Assembly: GCA_017617115.1 (NCBI GenBank)
Contig: JAFZXA010000136.1
Coordinates: 1-34,203, forward strand
Direction of reading: 5' to 3'
DNA: 34,203 nt
From: Treponema sp.
GTDB lineage: Bacteria; Spirochaetota; Spirochaetia; Treponematales; Treponemataceae
The notes below the pieces were generated by a model, which had not been told where the DNA came from, did no database searches, and saw nothing but the letters and a program-made list of their open reading frames with translations. Position numbers and translations under genes: made by a program. Positions 33,359-34,203 of the stretch are shown here, in pieces. Each line of letters starts with the position of its first letter. The stretch's first letter is position 1.

Positions 33359-33413
33359 ATTGAATTTTTGATTTTTGAATTATTTTTTTTTTAATACAAA
33401 ATGAATTATTTTG

Positions 33414-33422
33414 TGTTATAAT
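33414..33422 (+). promoter_or_regulatory. Extended -10 of the DUF2007-like gene
   Basis: TGT followed by TATAAT at 33417-33422, about 30 nt before ATG 33454, with a GGAAGAAG ribosome site between. Confidence 0.5.
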
Positions 33423-33453
33423 ACAGTTAAAAATACAAAAAACGGAAGAAGAT

Positions 33454-34047
33454 ATGTTAGCATTTAGTATTATTATTTATACGCTGTTTGGCGCTATGTG
33501 TGTCTGGTTTATTATTTCTGGTATTCAAAAAATAAAGCAAATTAAAGCAAGCCAGGCACTTTCTGATTTTTATACAGATGAAGAAGAACATGATAAAGCA
33601 ATTCAAGATGCCGAAGCTTACGAAAAAGGATACTTTGAACGCATAAGACAGGGTGAACAAAGCCAGCAGTTTTTAGCTGTAGGAAGTTTTGCTGTCTGTT
33701 CCTTTTTGCGAAGTATTCTTGCGGCCGAAAATATCCCGACTTATACAGAAAACGAGCATATAAACAGCATGTATTCACTCAATGCACTCAGCGGAAACTC
33801 AAGTTTTTCAATAAAAGTTTTTATTCTGATTTCTGATTATGACAGAGCTTACGAAATTATTTCTGATTTTATAAAAACTCATGAAAGATCTGCCGAAGAC
33901 AATGCCGAAAAAGAGTCTACCGAAACAAATACTGCAAAAACAGTTGCAAAAGCTGTTACAACAGGAATGTTCTTTGTAAATATGGGCGAAGGTGCCGAAG
34001 AAGCCCTACACGGAATTATGATTTTGCCTAGAGTTACTGGAAATTAA
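33454..34047 (+). CDS. Membrane protein with DUF2007-like domain
   Basis: A 197-residue protein. One transmembrane helix lies at about residues 3-23 (IIIYTLFGAMCVWFIISGI), then a charged helical linker. A domain at about 72-143 follows the DUF2007 pattern: a helix with FLRSILAAENIPTYTENEH, a variable loop, and FSIKVFILISDYDRAYEIISD. DUF2007 is described as a putative signal-transducing domain without a fixed function. The C-terminal 50 residues are Thr/Ala/Glu-rich and end in a short hydrophobic stretch. Promoter and SD are good. Confidence 0.75.
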   Translation: MLAFSIIIYTLFGAMCVWFIISGIQKIKQIKASQALSDFYTDEEEHDKAIQDAEAYEKGYFERIRQGEQSQQFLAVGSFAVCSFLRSILAAENIPTYTENEHINSMYSLNALSGNSSFSIKVFILISDYDRAYEIISDFIKTHERSAEDNAEKESTETNTAKTVAKAVTTGMFFVNMGEGAEEALHGIMILPRVTGN

Positions 34048-34072
34048 TACGGTATAAAAAAATCCGTATTAA
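34044..34072. terminator. Hairpin after the DUF2007-like gene
   Basis: TTAATACGG (34044-34052) pairs perfectly with CCGTATTAA (34064-34072). The loop is A-rich and no U-run follows on the plus strand, so termination strength is doubtful. Confidence 0.4.
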
Positions 34073-34084
34073 ATCATGTAAAAA

Positions 34085-34127
34085 TCTAACCGAAATCTAA
34101 CCGTAAATCATGTTAGAATTCTAACCG
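34085..34127. repeat. Three copies of TCTAACCG with a palindrome
   Basis: TCTAACCG at 34085, 34096 and 34120, the last overlapping the 14-bp palindrome GTTAGAATTCTAAC (34112-34125). It lies just past the 3' end of a minus-strand gene. Confidence 0.6.
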
Positions 34128-34130
34128 AAA

Positions 34131-34203
34131 TTATTTAGGTTTGATGGACATTTTCAGGAGCTGTTCCTGGAGAATGTCCACATTCTTTTTCAGTTCAAGC
34201 AGA
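34131..34203 (-). CDS. 3' end of an unidentified gene (partial)
   Basis: The minus-strand frame from the window edge reads LLELKKNVDILQEQLLKMSI-KPK and stops at TAA 34133-34131. The heptad-like leucine spacing suggests a coiled-coil or helical C-terminus. Only 23 residues are visible, so no family can be named. The in-frame stop and helical composition support a real gene, but it could be chance. Confidence 0.5.
   Translation of the reverse strand, partial: LLELKKNVDILQEQLLKMSIKPK

Overview
The window looks like a chromosome segment of a Treponema-type spirochaete, probably a host-associated (gut, rumen or oral) species. The reasons are AT-rich DNA, spirochaete-style proteins (bactofilin next to an M23 peptidase, many lipoproteins, large chemoreceptors, a cytidylate-kinase-like protein with a degenerate P-loop), and an HprK/HPr pair beside rpoN with no sugar PTS permease in view. 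The species cannot be named from sequence alone.

Layout. 1-2023: tRNA-Leu(CAA), cut by the window start, divergent from recQ. 2016-4444: accessory stretch with an ORF6N/PLD-like fusion, a 40-bp tandem repeat that forms a long hairpin, and a surface lipoprotein. 4441-8734 (minus): DUF1015 protein, SPOR-domain protein and rpoN. 8864-12177 (plus): hpf, hprK, ptsH, lexA, holA. 12174-14382: a PC4-like ssDNA-binding protein with a structured leader, and a lipoprotein/LysM pair. 14489-18888: Nudix hydrolase, cytidylate-kinase-like protein, pgsA, nnr and a GerMN protein. 18890-21713 (minus): proS and an exported protein. 21769-26129: an accessory island with dispersed repeats, a BcgI-like restriction-modification (RM) system with its own HTH controller, and a candidate type I toxin-antitoxin locus. 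26154-29110 (minus): ricT/yaaT-like, yaaR-like, bactofilin and M23 peptidase. 29263-34047: two chemoreceptors and a DUF2007-like protein. 34131-34203: the 3' end of one more gene.

Two items stand out. First, the specificity subunit of the RM system has no usable start codon where its conserved N-terminus begins. Its frame is open at -1 relative to the nuclease-methylase gene, and the junction carries the heptamer G GGA AAA, a stop codon, a 5-nt spacer and an 11-bp stem. That is the layout of a programmed -1 frameshift that would make a single restriction-modification-specificity protein of about 1075 residues. Second, a 37-residue hydrophobic/basic peptide gene at 25887-26000 has a well-placed promoter, a Shine-Dalgarno (SD) / anti-SD leader, and a convergent antisense RNA with its own promoter and terminator. 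The antisense terminator's U-tract is read from the toxin's last lysine codons. This is the architecture of a type I toxin-antitoxin system.

A third pattern runs through the core genes. DUF1015, rpoN, hprK, pgsA, the GerMN gene, proS and ricT each have a -10 box ending 6-9 nt before the start codon and no clear SD, which suggests leaderless mRNAs. Genes such as lexA, hpf, nudix and the lipoproteins have clear SD sites.
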